A stretch of DNA of 64,000 bases from Coxiellaceae bacterium (GTDB taxonomy: Bacteria; Pseudomonadota; Gammaproteobacteria; Coxiellales; Coxiellaceae), in contig JARGPC010000002.1 of the NCBI GenBank assembly GCA_029212885.1, positions 228,474 through 292,473 of the forward strand, read 5' to 3'. Shown piece by piece: positions 56,004-63,953 of this stretch. How positions within the stretch are numbered: position 1 is the first letter of the stretch; each line of letters opens with the position of its first letter. The notes beneath the pieces were generated by a model that worked only from the letters and a program-made list of their open reading frames with translations, made no database searches and was not told where the DNA came from. The translations under genes were made by a program, and so were the position numbers.

Positions 56004-57983
56004 TCAAATAGCCTGCGGGCGTGAGCTTGCAGCCTGATGTTCGTTAGCCGTTTGAATGGTCTTAACCAGCAAAGTAATCAAGCATTTATTATTGCGTGCC
56101 GCGTCAATCATTTCTTTGGGTAAGTGCTGTCTAACAGCATTTAATATTTTCGATTTACTAAGCAGGCCAGACTGTGATAATGCGCTAATATAGGCGGTTT
56201 TTAATTTTTTTATGTGCCTATGATTTGAGTCACTAGTCAAAACTGATTGCTTACCATCGATGAGGTCGATCAAGGCATCTGCAGCTGCAATTTTAATAGA
56301 GCCGCTAAAGCCGCCCCAACATAAAAATCTGCTGGTGTGCTCGATAAGCTTGCCTTCATTTTTGCCTTTTTTATAGCGCTTGTTATTTCTTGTGGCACGA
56401 TAAGCTTCTATATCTTGTTTTAGCATGGCTATCCAGTCTTGACCGGCTGGTGGTGTTGAGCATGGTGCAGCTAAAAGTGGGCTGTGCATGCTGGCTGTTG
56501 GGCTAGTGTTTGGTGCAGAAAACATTCCGGCTGATACGGGCGATGGTCTCGTGTCAATGGCCAACTGAGAAGGTCGTTTAGCTTCTTGTGATATTTCTAT
56601 TGTTTGTTTTAATGATGCCATCTCTGCTTCTGCTGCTGCTACCTTAGCTGCTGATTCAGTGACTTGTGCTTGTAATGCAGTGATTTGATGTTGCAAGGGT
56701 GCAATCGCCCCTTTGGCTTCTTCGGTTTCAAGTTTTGCTTTTCTTGCCTCCAGCTTGGCCGCATCTTTTTGGCATAGAGCCTGCTGCGTTTTACTTCGAG
56801 CAGTACTCAGCTGGCTCTCAAGATGTTCTATTGTACTCATAAAGAAAGAGTCGGATTCTGCTGCAGCATCAATAACAGCTTGTTTAATCGCTAGTTCAGC
56901 ACTCAGCTTATCAACTTTTATTTTCAATTCAGCAATAGTGCTGTCTAGCAAAGCAATTGCAGTAGGTTCAGGTTGTGGGGCATCTGGTCGCGGTGGCGGT
57001 GCTCGCCTTGTTGTCGGCGCAGCGGCGGCTTTAGCTGCCATACGGCGAGAAGGTACTGGTGGTGCCGCGGCGGGTCGTCTGGGTTTTACTGCATGGCTGG
57101 GTGCTGTTTCCGCTGCAGCTTGTTTCAGGTGTTTATTCTCTTCAGCTAAAGCATCATATTGTGCTGCTAAAGCACCAAATTTAATTCCACCTAAGCTCTG
57201 TGACATATGCATAGCAGCTTTTGATTGCAGCTTGCTCATGTTAGCCTGTACAACTTCTAGTGCCCTGGCTTTGGCTTTGTGAGTGGCTCCTAAATCATCG
57301 ATTTTTATTTTGCCATGTTTGTGGCTATAAGCTTGAATTAACCCGTGCTCAACAGTCATTTCCACCGCACCTGTTCCTAACATAAGTTCAAAGTCGCCCG
57401 ACGTGCGTGTGGTTTGTTTGCGTACTGCATTATAGTGTTGAATAGCTTCTGGTGACACGATAGTGATAGCCATATTAGCGATGATGCTATCAAGTATGTC
57501 AATGGCTACTGATTGCGGTTGGTAAGGACTGTCTGGGTTTTGATGGAGCTTTGCAGAGCTCTCTATAAAGCGGACAATATCGTCATAATTAATTTTTTGT
57601 TTTAATAGCTGCGACAGTTGAAGATTCAAGTTTGCTGTTGCAGGCAGTTCGATTTTGATATCTATTTTTGAGTCGATTCGTTCCTGCAATACATCAATGC
57701 AATTGCCGATAACTTCATTCGCATCAGCTGCTAGATCTTGATCTAAAAGGTTCTTTTTGACTGTTGTGGCGAAGCCATCTGGCAGTTTGTTAGTTGTTTT
57801 GCTGCCATCATTTATAAGCGCAGACAGTAAATCAAAAAAATGTTTGGTTAGGCAGGGTTCATAGATTTTAAACGTCGCCGGCAGTGTTGGTGTGGCGAAA
57901 CCTGCGCCTGAAGATGATGAGCCTATTGATACACTGCTAACACTCGTTTCTCTGGAGGTTGGGGCTAATTCTTTTCTGCTCAT
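56004..57983 (-). CDS. 659-residue coiled-coil, proline-rich protein, effector-like
   Basis: No family is recognised. The N-terminus is Ser/Thr-rich. Residues about 40-290 are mostly helical. A proline/alanine/arginine-rich linker with SH3-ligand-like PPVPSRR and APPPRPDAPQPEP lies at about 300-345. A coiled coil follows at about 345-465 (IAELKIKVDKLSAELAIKQA, LETEEAKGAIAPLQHQI). A basic helical C-terminal domain ends the protein (NNKRYKKGKNEGKLIEH, FLCWGGFSGSIKIAAADALI). It has no signal peptide or membrane helix. The modular host-like build suggests a secreted effector; that is inference. It stands alone, with repeats on both sides. Confidence 0.65.
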   Translation of the reverse strand: MSRKELAPTSRETSVSSVSIGSSSSGAGFATPTLPATFKIYEPCLTKHFFDLLSALINDGSKTTNKLPDGFATTVKKNLLDQDLAADANEVIGNCIDVLQERIDSKIDIKIELPATANLNLQLSQLLKQKINYDDIVRFIESSAKLHQNPDSPYQPQSVAIDILDSIIANMAITIVSPEAIQHYNAVRKQTTRTSGDFELMLGTGAVEMTVEHGLIQAYSHKHGKIKIDDLGATHKAKARALEVVQANMSKLQSKAAMHMSQSLGGIKFGALAAQYDALAEENKHLKQAAAETAPSHAVKPRRPAAAPPVPSRRMAAKAAAAPTTRRAPPPRPDAPQPEPTAIALLDSTIAELKIKVDKLSAELAIKQAVIDAAAESDSFFMSTIEHLESQLSTARSKTQQALCQKDAAKLEARKAKLETEEAKGAIAPLQHQITALQAQVTESAAKVAAAEAEMASLKQTIEISQEAKRPSQLAIDTRPSPVSAGMFSAPNTSPTASMHSPLLAAPCSTPPAGQDWIAMLKQDIEAYRATRNNKRYKKGKNEGKLIEHTSRFLCWGGFSGSIKIAAADALIDLIDGKQSVLTSDSNHRHIKKLKTAYISALSQSGLLSKSKILNAVRQHLPKEMIDAARNNKCLITLLVKTIQTANEHQAASSRPQAI

Positions 57984-58152
57984 CGCCGGCTTCTCAATGT
58001 TGATTATGGTATGACGCCATTGTAACGAATGCGTACGATCGAGTGGACATTAAAATAATTAACAGCGACTTATTTTATTGATTACACTTGGTTTTAAATG
58101 ACCAAATGGTGCTTTATGCTTTTTGAGCGTAAAGATGGCTGAGCGTGGTTTG

Positions 58153-58268
58153 AACAATAAGGTTACCCGCTCTGCGTGCACTCAGGCTTGGAAGGTGTTT
58201 GAATCACCTCCCAAACCCGCGCGAATGAAAGCTGACAGTCTCTGTCAGCACGCGCTCCTTCCGGCCTA
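58153..58268. repeat. Family B repeat, copy 2 (inverted relative to 24251-24366)
   Basis: These 116 bases match the other copy in opposite orientation. They run from AACAATAAGGTT to CTCCTTCCGGCCTA and carry CTGACAGTCTCTGTCAG. The hairpin CCGGCC-TAAA-GGCCGG (58261-58276) overlaps the right end. The copy lies within the 446-base gap (57984-58429) between two divergent effector-like genes. The rest of that gap is AT-rich with no coding frame, and the promoters of both genes must be there. Confidence 0.8.
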
Positions 58269-58429
58269 AAGGCCGGGGCCTCAGGCATACAGGGAATTTT
58301 GATGAAATGTAAAATTGCTGAAGTAGGGTGGCTTTTTGCAGGCTTTGAAAAAAACTAGAAATATGGTAGTATTATGAGAGATATAGAGTGAGCGTTTATT
58401 TGGATAATTGATAGTAATGGAAAAAAAAT

Positions 58430-59899
58430 ATGTATGATAATAATAATTCTTGTTCAAAGGTTTTAAGGGACACGCTTAAAATTACTGGTTTGTTTGCGGC
58501 GTTTGAGCTGTATGGTTCTATTCTCGGCGCGGGAGTCATAGGTGGTCAATTGCCTGGTGGCGCCTCGCGTAACTTGTCTGAAAGAGTGTTAAATACGTTT
58601 GTCTCATCTTTGGTTTTTGGCTTTGCGTTACCGGTGTTAGGTGTCGCTATTAATGAATTTGATAACAGGGTGAGATTGCCTGGGTGGGGGCATCGATCTA
58701 TCAATAATTTCATGCAGGCAGCGACCTTTTTGTTGCCTCTTATCAGTATAGTGTCCTCAGAAATAACCGGTGCGGCTATTATGGCGAGCGCAAATGGCAT
58801 GCCGCAAGACAGCGAAAAAACGGCTGGCATTGAATTTGGTAAAGCGCTATTTGGTGTTACTGCACTCTTAGTGGTTACCTTTGGATTGTTACGGGTTAGG
58901 GCGTGTCGTGAAGAAAGGCATGCAGATCGGAATTATCGGATTGCGGCGAGACAGCGCAAGGCAAAAAAAGACATGGTTGACGTTTATGCTTATACGCAGG
59001 GTGAGGCCAAGCTTGCTTCTTCTGACTACAACTTTAATAACTTGCTGCTCGCTAATCATATTTCGGCAAAAAAAGGTGGCCCCAGTTTGCCATACAAGCT
59101 TCAGCTTGAGGTGTTGTCTTATTTAAAGCCGACGGATTGTGAGCTGCCAGTGCCTGCAAGTGCGGCACATTTATCGGCGGATGTGCAGTTATTTCGACAG
59201 CTAGAACTATTTAGGCGTAAGCAGCTGAAGAGGCTGCATACAATACACCGCAATCATGTAGTGGCGGATATGCAGAAGCAGGGTGCGCCAGAGGGGATGT
59301 CAAAGATGCTAACCTCTGGTAGTGCAGTAAATGTTTTACTGCTTTGTAATATAGCGTCAAAAGACATGCGTGTTGCCTTAAGTAAGGGCGCTCAGTTGCA
59401 TATTTTGCAGTATTTGCTGCCCCAGCATGTGTCGGCTGCTCTGACTGATAAAATGGTTAGGCAGGCGGCAATATTTCAAATCAAAAGGCATATAACCCGT
59501 GTCTCTCGGGGTGAGGTTGTTTTTGATGCGTTGGCGCCATTATCGAATAGGACTGATATTCAACGTTGGGCTGAAGAGTTTGCACAGCACAGCAGTTGCT
59601 GTTTGTTGTTGATGGCTGGTGCAAGGCGTTCTGGCCGCTCAGCGGCTATTAGTGTGGCTTTATTGCGGACTGCTGGAAGGCCAGCACTGCCTAGAGATGA
59701 AGTTGTTATTGATGTAGGTGCAGCAGCACGTAGTGGCCACCAGTTAACCAATGGTGATGACTGTGTGATTACGGTGGCGGCACCGCCGGGTGCTGGTATA
59801 CCGGGTTATGGCGCTGCTGATGGCGGTAGTGGTGAAGGCGAATATAATGAGCCCGCATCACCGACTGGTGATCCACGGGCTCGTTTATTGAGAAGGTAG
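58430..59899 (+). CDS. Membrane protein with an F-box-like motif, effector-like
   Basis: This 489-residue protein is not recognised as a whole. Four hydrophobic segments lie in the first third (about 16-38, 53-75, 95-120, 135-156). A large soluble part follows, containing SLPYKLQLEVLSYLKP (219-234), which fits the F-box consensus LP.EL...ILSYL. A second similar stretch, GAQLHILQYLLP, occurs near residue 325. The last 100 residues are Gly/Ala/Pro-rich. F-boxes recruit host SCF ubiquitin ligase in known effectors; the call here rests on one short motif. It is divergent from the coiled-coil gene and followed by two glycine-zipper genes on the other strand. Confidence 0.6.
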   Translation: MYDNNNSCSKVLRDTLKITGLFAAFELYGSILGAGVIGGQLPGGASRNLSERVLNTFVSSLVFGFALPVLGVAINEFDNRVRLPGWGHRSINNFMQAATFLLPLISIVSSEITGAAIMASANGMPQDSEKTAGIEFGKALFGVTALLVVTFGLLRVRACREERHADRNYRIAARQRKAKKDMVDVYAYTQGEAKLASSDYNFNNLLLANHISAKKGGPSLPYKLQLEVLSYLKPTDCELPVPASAAHLSADVQLFRQLELFRRKQLKRLHTIHRNHVVADMQKQGAPEGMSKMLTSGSAVNVLLLCNIASKDMRVALSKGAQLHILQYLLPQHVSAALTDKMVRQAAIFQIKRHITRVSRGEVVFDALAPLSNRTDIQRWAEEFAQHSSCCLLLMAGARRSGRSAAISVALLRTAGRPALPRDEVVIDVGAAARSGHQLTNGDDCVITVAAPPGAGIPGYGAADGGSGEGEYNEPASPTGDPRARLLRR

Positions 59900-59903
59900 T
59901 TAT

Positions 59904-60365
59904 TTAAATATGAGGTTGGATGAAGGGGCTGCCACCATCATTTTCAACATCAACATCAACATCAACATCAACATCACCATTACCCGCTTGCACAGCAGCA
60001 TCTGCAACATCAGGTTGAACCACTATTGCAGCGACAGGTAATGGTTGAGCATCATGACCACCGTTCATTGTATATAAAGAACTCAATAATATGACTCGGT
60101 TTGCAGGCAGTATGTCACCATCGGGTAGTGGGTTGTGGTGGCTCTGGTAGTTTCCTACGCATGCGCCAATGCCAGCACCGGTAAACATGCCGAATGCGGC
60201 ACCGAGCAATCCCATTAAAAAAGCCGGGAATACTTGTTTTGAAAGTACGCCGGTTAGTACTGCACCGATAACAAGACCGCTGATTCCACCAGCCTTAAAT
60301 CCACGGTTTATATGGTCATTAGTTCGGATTTCGTGTGGTGTTAGTACGTTATTTGCTGCTGCCAT
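59904..60365 (-). CDS. Glycine-zipper membrane protein with Val-Asp repeats
   Basis: This 153-residue protein has an N-terminal soluble lead (MAAANNVLTPHEIRTNDHIN). Two glycine-rich helices follow (AGGISGLVIGAVLTGVLS and AFLMGLLGAAFGMFTGAGIGACVG). The hydrophilic tail contains VDVDVDVDV, encoded by a CAACAT hexamer repeated five times (59945-59974). GGGAG lies eight bases upstream of ATG. It is similar in plan to its neighbour at 60386-60691. Function is unknown; glycine zippers often oligomerise in membranes. Confidence 0.7.
   Translation of the reverse strand: MAAANNVLTPHEIRTNDHINRGFKAGGISGLVIGAVLTGVLSKQVFPAFLMGLLGAAFGMFTGAGIGACVGNYQSHHNPLPDGDILPANRVILLSSLYTMNGGHDAQPLPVAAIVVQPDVADAAVQAGNGDVDVDVDVDVENDGGSPFIQPHI
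59945..59974. repeat. Hexanucleotide microsatellite (CAACAT x5)
   Basis: Five perfect tandem copies encode alternating Val-Asp on the minus strand in the glycine-zipper protein. Copy-number change would alter tail length in frame. Confidence 0.9.
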
Positions 60366-60385
60366 TCTTCTGCTCCCGCTTATCT

Positions 60386-60691
60386 TTATGGTGTTGGTGT
60401 GCCTAAAAGTGGGCTGGTGCGATGATCGTCGCCATCTTGGTTTTCGATATCGGCTTGTTCTGTTGGGTTGCTCATGCTGTATCTGCCGATAAGGCCACCT
60501 ATTGTTGCGCCGATAATTGCACCGACAACGATGGGGTATGCGGTGATAGCTACTGTTCTTGCTAGGGTAGCGTTTGGGTTACTGAATTCATTGCTAAGGT
60601 TGTAAACTGACCATAGGATGCAGCTTAGTCCGCCAACAGATCCACCTATTGTGGCGCCTATAACTGTGTTAGTTCTATGTTGTTGTCTCAT
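60386..60691 (-). CDS. Glycine-zipper membrane protein, partner of its neighbour
   Basis: This 101-residue protein has a short basic lead (MRQQHRTNTV). The first glycine-rich helix is VIGATIGGSVGGLSCILW, and the second is AITAYPIVVGAIIGATIGGLIG. An acidic tail (ENQDGDDHR) ends LLGTPTP. ATG 60691 is preferred to a start at 60742 because GGGAG lies eight bases before it, the same site and spacing as the neighbouring glycine-zipper gene. The two are separated by 20 bases and are probably co-transcribed. They are likely diverged relatives. Confidence 0.7.
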   Translation of the reverse strand: MRQQHRTNTVIGATIGGSVGGLSCILWSVYNLSNEFSNPNATLARTVAITAYPIVVGAIIGATIGGLIGRYSMSNPTEQADIENQDGDDHRTSPLLGTPTP

Positions 60692-60852
60692 TGTATTGCT
60701 CCCATTGTATTTCATATCATTGTCTCGGCGGCAGTCTAGCACAATAACTGACCAATAAAAATCATGTTGTCAGTGTTATCCCTATCAAGTAATAGCTGTG
60801 CAAAAAAGAAAATCTTCGTGTGCTTAAGCTGCCTTTTTAGCGAGAATCAGGT

Positions 60853-61746
60853 ATGATTCCCCATATGATTGAAACTAACGAAAATACCCCTACAGAGCAG
60901 ACCGAAACTCCTCAAATGGTCGATTGGAGTGACGGCTGGTTGGCAAAGGTGGGCGACCAACCGATTACTGAGTTGCCGGACGATCTGTATATTCCGCCAG
61001 ATGCGTTGCGCTTATTTCTTGAGGCGTTCGAAGGGCCGATGGATTTGCTGCTTTATCTGATCAGAAAGCACAATATTGACATATTGGACATTCCAGTTGC
61101 TGAGATTACGCGTCAATATTTAGAATATATCGATTTGATGCAGGAATTGCGCTTGGAGTTGGCGGCTGAGTATTTGGTGATGGCGGCGACACTGGCAGAA
61201 ATTAAGTCACGTATGCTATTGCCTAAGCCAGAAGCTGCTGAAGAAGAGGGCTTGGATGATCCACGCGCTGAATTGGTGCGGCGTTTGCAAGAATATGAGC
61301 GTTTTAAACAAGCGGCTGAAGATTTGGGTCGATTGCAACGCATGGAGCGCGATATTTATTTGGCTGAAGCTGATAAGCCGCCGATGGAGTTTATTTTGCC
61401 GCCAGCGCAGGTATCGTTTGATGAAATATTAAATGCCTTAAAGGATGTGATGCAGCGTGCTAAGTTATTTACTTCGCATCATGTGCAGATGGAAGGTTTA
61501 TCGATTCGTGCACGCATGACGGAATTATTGGAACGATTGAGTTCAGACAGCTTTAGTCGATTTGAAACTTTATTTACGGTCGAAGAGGGGCGCATGGGGG
61601 TGGTGGTCACCTTTATTGCGATTTTGGAATTGATTCGTAACAGTGTTTTAGAATTGACGCAATCGGAAGCGTTTGCACCGATTTATGTTAAGGCGCGCAA
61701 TGGCGCAGAAGAAGAGCGTGAGGAAAGTGATGAGCGAACAGAGTAA
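60853..61746 (+). CDS. scpA: ScpA, kleisin subunit of the SMC-ScpAB condensin
   Basis: ScpA bridges SMC heads in the chromosome-condensing complex. LFLEAFEGPMDLLLYLIRKH and IDILDIPVAEITRQYLEYI are the kleisin N-terminal SMC-contact region. AAEYLVMAATLAEIKSRMLL follows, and the C-terminal winged helix (FVTFIAILELIRN-like, with VVVTFIAILELIRNSVLEL) is complete. At 297 residues it has a short N-terminal extension. The start at 60853 has only a weak site; an ATG 12 bases later is possible. scpB starts 17 bases before its stop. Confidence 0.95.
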   Translation: MIPHMIETNENTPTEQTETPQMVDWSDGWLAKVGDQPITELPDDLYIPPDALRLFLEAFEGPMDLLLYLIRKHNIDILDIPVAEITRQYLEYIDLMQELRLELAAEYLVMAATLAEIKSRMLLPKPEAAEEEGLDDPRAELVRRLQEYERFKQAAEDLGRLQRMERDIYLAEADKPPMEFILPPAQVSFDEILNALKDVMQRAKLFTSHHVQMEGLSIRARMTELLERLSSDSFSRFETLFTVEEGRMGVVVTFIAILELIRNSVLELTQSEAFAPIYVKARNGAEEEREESDERTE

Positions 61747-62884
61747 TACTGAAGAGGGCGTTCTTGTTGAGGAGGCTCCAATGGAAGAGGTTGAGGCTGA
61801 AGTATTAGAGGACTCAGCAGCAGTATTGAATCATGGTGTGTTATCGCCGGATGCATTAAAGGCCGCATTAGAAGCGGCGATTTTTGCCTCGGGTGAAGCG
61901 ATGAGTGTAAAGCGGCTGTCTGCGTTATTTGACGAGGCGTATAAGCCAACTAATGATGAAATTCGTGCTGCATTGCAATTGTTGACTGAAGATTATGCGG
62001 AGCGCGGTGTTGAGTTATCGCATGTGGCATCGGGTTATCGTTTTCAGGCGAAAGCAGAATATGCACCGTACTTGCAAAAATTATGGGAAAAGAAGCCGCC
62101 ACGTTTTTCACGTGCGATGTTAGAGACCTTGGCATTGATTGCTTATCGTCAACCGATTACTCGTGGTGAAATTGAAGAAGTGCGCGGTGTGAGTACCAGT
62201 AGTCATATTATGAAGGTACTGCAAGAGCGCGAGTGGGTAAAGATTGTGGCATATAAAGATGTGCCGGGTAAGCCTGCGTTGTTTGGTACGACGAAAGAAT
62301 TTTTAGATTATTTTGATTTGCAGCATTTAAAAGACATGCCGGACTTAAAAGACATTATTGATTTGGACCAAAAAGAAAAAGATTTAAATGAGCAATTGGT
62401 ATTGAATATGTCGCTGCAGGAGCAGGTGGATGATCCTGATACTGAGCGAGCGGTGATTTCAACAGAAGATATGGCGGATGAAGATTCTGATACTGTCACC
62501 TTGGATTCTGATGCTGTCATCCCGGCCCCCGAGCCGGGATCCAGTGAAGAAGACGCAGACCAGAATCAAGCAGAAGATTTGGGTGAGTCTACTGAAGATG
62601 CAGGTGTAAATGCTGCCTTAAGTGAAGAAGACGCAGACCAGAATCAAGCAGAAGATTTGGGTGAGTCTACTGAAGATGCAGGTGTAAATGCTGCCTTAAG
62701 TGAAGAAGACGCAGACCAGAATCAAGCAGAAGATTTGGGTGAGTCTACTGAAGATGCAGGTGTAAATGCTGCCTTAAGTGAAGAAGACGCAGACCAGAAT
62801 CAAGCAGAAAATTTGAGTGAGTCTACTGAAGATGCAGGTGTAAAAGATGAGGTTTCTGGCTCGGAAGAAATAGAGGCGGCTTAA
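61730..62884 (+). CDS. scpB: ScpB, winged-helix subunit of SMC-ScpAB, with repeat-built tail
   Basis: ScpB binds ScpA and regulates the SMC complex. The two winged helices lie at about 45-200 (ALEAAIFASGEAMSVKRL, RAMLETLALIAYRQPITRGE, TSSHIMKVLQEREWV). ATG 61730 has GAGG six bases upstream. At 384 residues it is far longer than typical members of about 200, because the tail is extended. A family A palindrome (62514-62544) is read through in frame as VIPAPEPGSS, then four 26-residue acidic repeats follow. The core should fold normally; the tail is probably disordered. Confidence 0.94.
   Translation: MSEQSNTEEGVLVEEAPMEEVEAEVLEDSAAVLNHGVLSPDALKAALEAAIFASGEAMSVKRLSALFDEAYKPTNDEIRAALQLLTEDYAERGVELSHVASGYRFQAKAEYAPYLQKLWEKKPPRFSRAMLETLALIAYRQPITRGEIEEVRGVSTSSHIMKVLQEREWVKIVAYKDVPGKPALFGTTKEFLDYFDLQHLKDMPDLKDIIDLDQKEKDLNEQLVLNMSLQEQVDDPDTERAVISTEDMADEDSDTVTLDSDAVIPAPEPGSSEEDADQNQAEDLGESTEDAGVNAALSEEDADQNQAEDLGESTEDAGVNAALSEEDADQNQAEDLGESTEDAGVNAALSEEDADQNQAENLSESTEDAGVKDEVSGSEEIEAA
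62514..62544. repeat. Family A palindrome inserted in frame within scpB
   Basis: CTGTCATCCCGGCCCCCGAG and the following CCGGGATCCAG form the usual unit (arms ATCCCGGC/GCCGGGAT). It matches intergenic copies at 51641-51668 and, in reverse, at 62948-62979. Here it encodes VIPAPEPGSS without breaking the frame. Confidence 0.9.
62543..62854 (+). repeat. 78-bp tandem repeat, four copies, coding
   Basis: Units begin at 62543, 62621, 62699 and 62777. The first three are essentially identical and the fourth diverges slightly. Each encodes 26 residues starting SEEDADQNQAEDLGESTEDA. The near identity points to recent expansion and probable strain-to-strain copy-number variation. Confidence 0.95.
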
Positions 62885-62894
62885 TTGTCATTCG

Positions 62895-63020
62895 TGTCAT
62901 CCCGGAAAATGACGAAGTCATTTATCCGGGATCCATGTTTAATAAAGACTGGATCCCGGCTCGGGGGCCGGGATGACAGCTTACAAGGCCGGGATGACAA
63001 AGCTTTTTGCCGGGATGACA
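62895..63020. repeat. Cluster of family A palindromes and half-units
   Basis: It contains one full unit at 62895-62934 (arms CCCGGAAAATGAC and GTCATTTATCCGGG), one unit at 62948-62979 (GGATCCCGGC/GCCGGGATGACA) and two isolated half-units (GGCCGGGATGACA near 62987 and GCCGGGATGACA near 63009). This is the densest accumulation in the window, between scpB and rluB. Confidence 0.85.
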
Positions 63021-63025
63021 GGCGT

Positions 63026-63157
63026 AATAAAAATGCTGAGTTTATAGAATATTTAGATATTGAATCGTCACGGAAGTCTATAAGCAGTTACACTGACTGT
63101 ATATTTAATAAAAATGCTGAGTTTATAGAATGCGAAGGTATTGAGTCGTCATGGATG
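63026..63157 (+). repeat. Two direct repeats of about 51 bp spaced 81 bp
   Basis: AATAAAAATGCTGAGTTTAT and what follows at 63026-63076 recur at 63107-63157. The first 25 bases are identical and the rest about three-quarters identical. The 81-base period is a multiple of three. The copies lie just before rluB, after the family A cluster. No supported gene is present; they may carry a leader or promoter. Confidence 0.7.
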
Positions 63158-63193
63158 GAAGTAGAAATTAAATAAAAAGAAGCGGTAAAGAAA

Positions 63194-63934
63194 ATGAAAG
63201 AAAGAATACAGAAAGTGTTAGCACGTACGGGTTTGGCTTCGCGTCGTAAGATTGAAGAGTGGATTAAGACGGGTCGTGTTGTGGTGAATGGTAAACCTGC
63301 TGAGATTGGTCAGAGCATTGGTCACAAAGATCAGGTTGAAGTGGATGGTGAATTAGTTGAATGTGCATTTGATCATGATAAGACGCGAGTGTTGTTATAT
63401 CACAAGCCTGAAGGGCAAATTTGTACGCGAGATGATCCGGAGGGGCGAGAAACAGTATTTGAACATTTGCCGCGTTTAAAGTCAGGTCGATGGATTTCCG
63501 TAGGGCGTTTGGACATTAACACCTCGGGGGTATTGTTGTTTACTAACGACGGTGATTTAGCCAATCAATTGATGCATCCTTCTTCGACGATTGAGCGCGA
63601 GTATGCTGTACGTGTGCTGGGTAAAGTTTCGGATGATATGGCTACAAGCTTAACCACTGGTATTGAGTTAGAGGATGGTAAGGCACGCTTTGAGCATATT
63701 GTTTTTCAGGGTGGTGAAGGTGCTAATCGTTGGTATCATGTGGTGACGATGGAAGGGCGTCAGCGTGTAGTGCGTCGATTGTTTGAGGCGGTGGACTTGC
63801 GTGTTAGTCGATTGATCCGTGTGCGTTTTGGACCATTGTCATTGCCGAGCACGTTGCGTACTAAGCGTTGGTTGGAGTTGACGGATGAGAATATTGAAGA
63901 TTTGCGCATGTTTTTAATGGCAGATGCTGAGTAA
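63194..63934 (+). CDS. rluB: RluB-type 23S rRNA pseudouridine synthase
   Basis: RluB modifies U2605 of 23S rRNA. The N-terminal S4 domain is RIQKVLARTGLASRRKIEEW. The catalytic block is SVGRLDINTSGVLLFTNDGD with nucleophilic Asp, and EGRQRVVRRLFEAV closes the active site. The tail is short, giving 246 residues against 291 in E. coli, where the extra part is a charged C-terminal tail. The scpA-scpB-rluB order is conserved in gammaproteobacteria. Confidence 0.95.
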   Translation: MKERIQKVLARTGLASRRKIEEWIKTGRVVVNGKPAEIGQSIGHKDQVEVDGELVECAFDHDKTRVLLYHKPEGQICTRDDPEGRETVFEHLPRLKSGRWISVGRLDINTSGVLLFTNDGDLANQLMHPSSTIEREYAVRVLGKVSDDMATSLTTGIELEDGKARFEHIVFQGGEGANRWYHVVTMEGRQRVVRRLFEAVDLRVSRLIRVRFGPLSLPSTLRTKRWLELTDENIEDLRMFLMADAE

Positions 63935-63953
63935 GTTGCTTGTCATAATTCAC

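Noticed and set aside
56713..57282. Plus-strand 189-codon frame opposite the coiled-coil gene
   Set aside because: Ala/Ser-rich antisense of a coiled-coil coding strand; the minus-strand gene explains the sequence.
62885..63175. Open frame of 96 codons after scpB
   Set aside because: It translates family A palindromes and the direct repeats, has no ribosome site and no protein-like composition; treated as repeat DNA.
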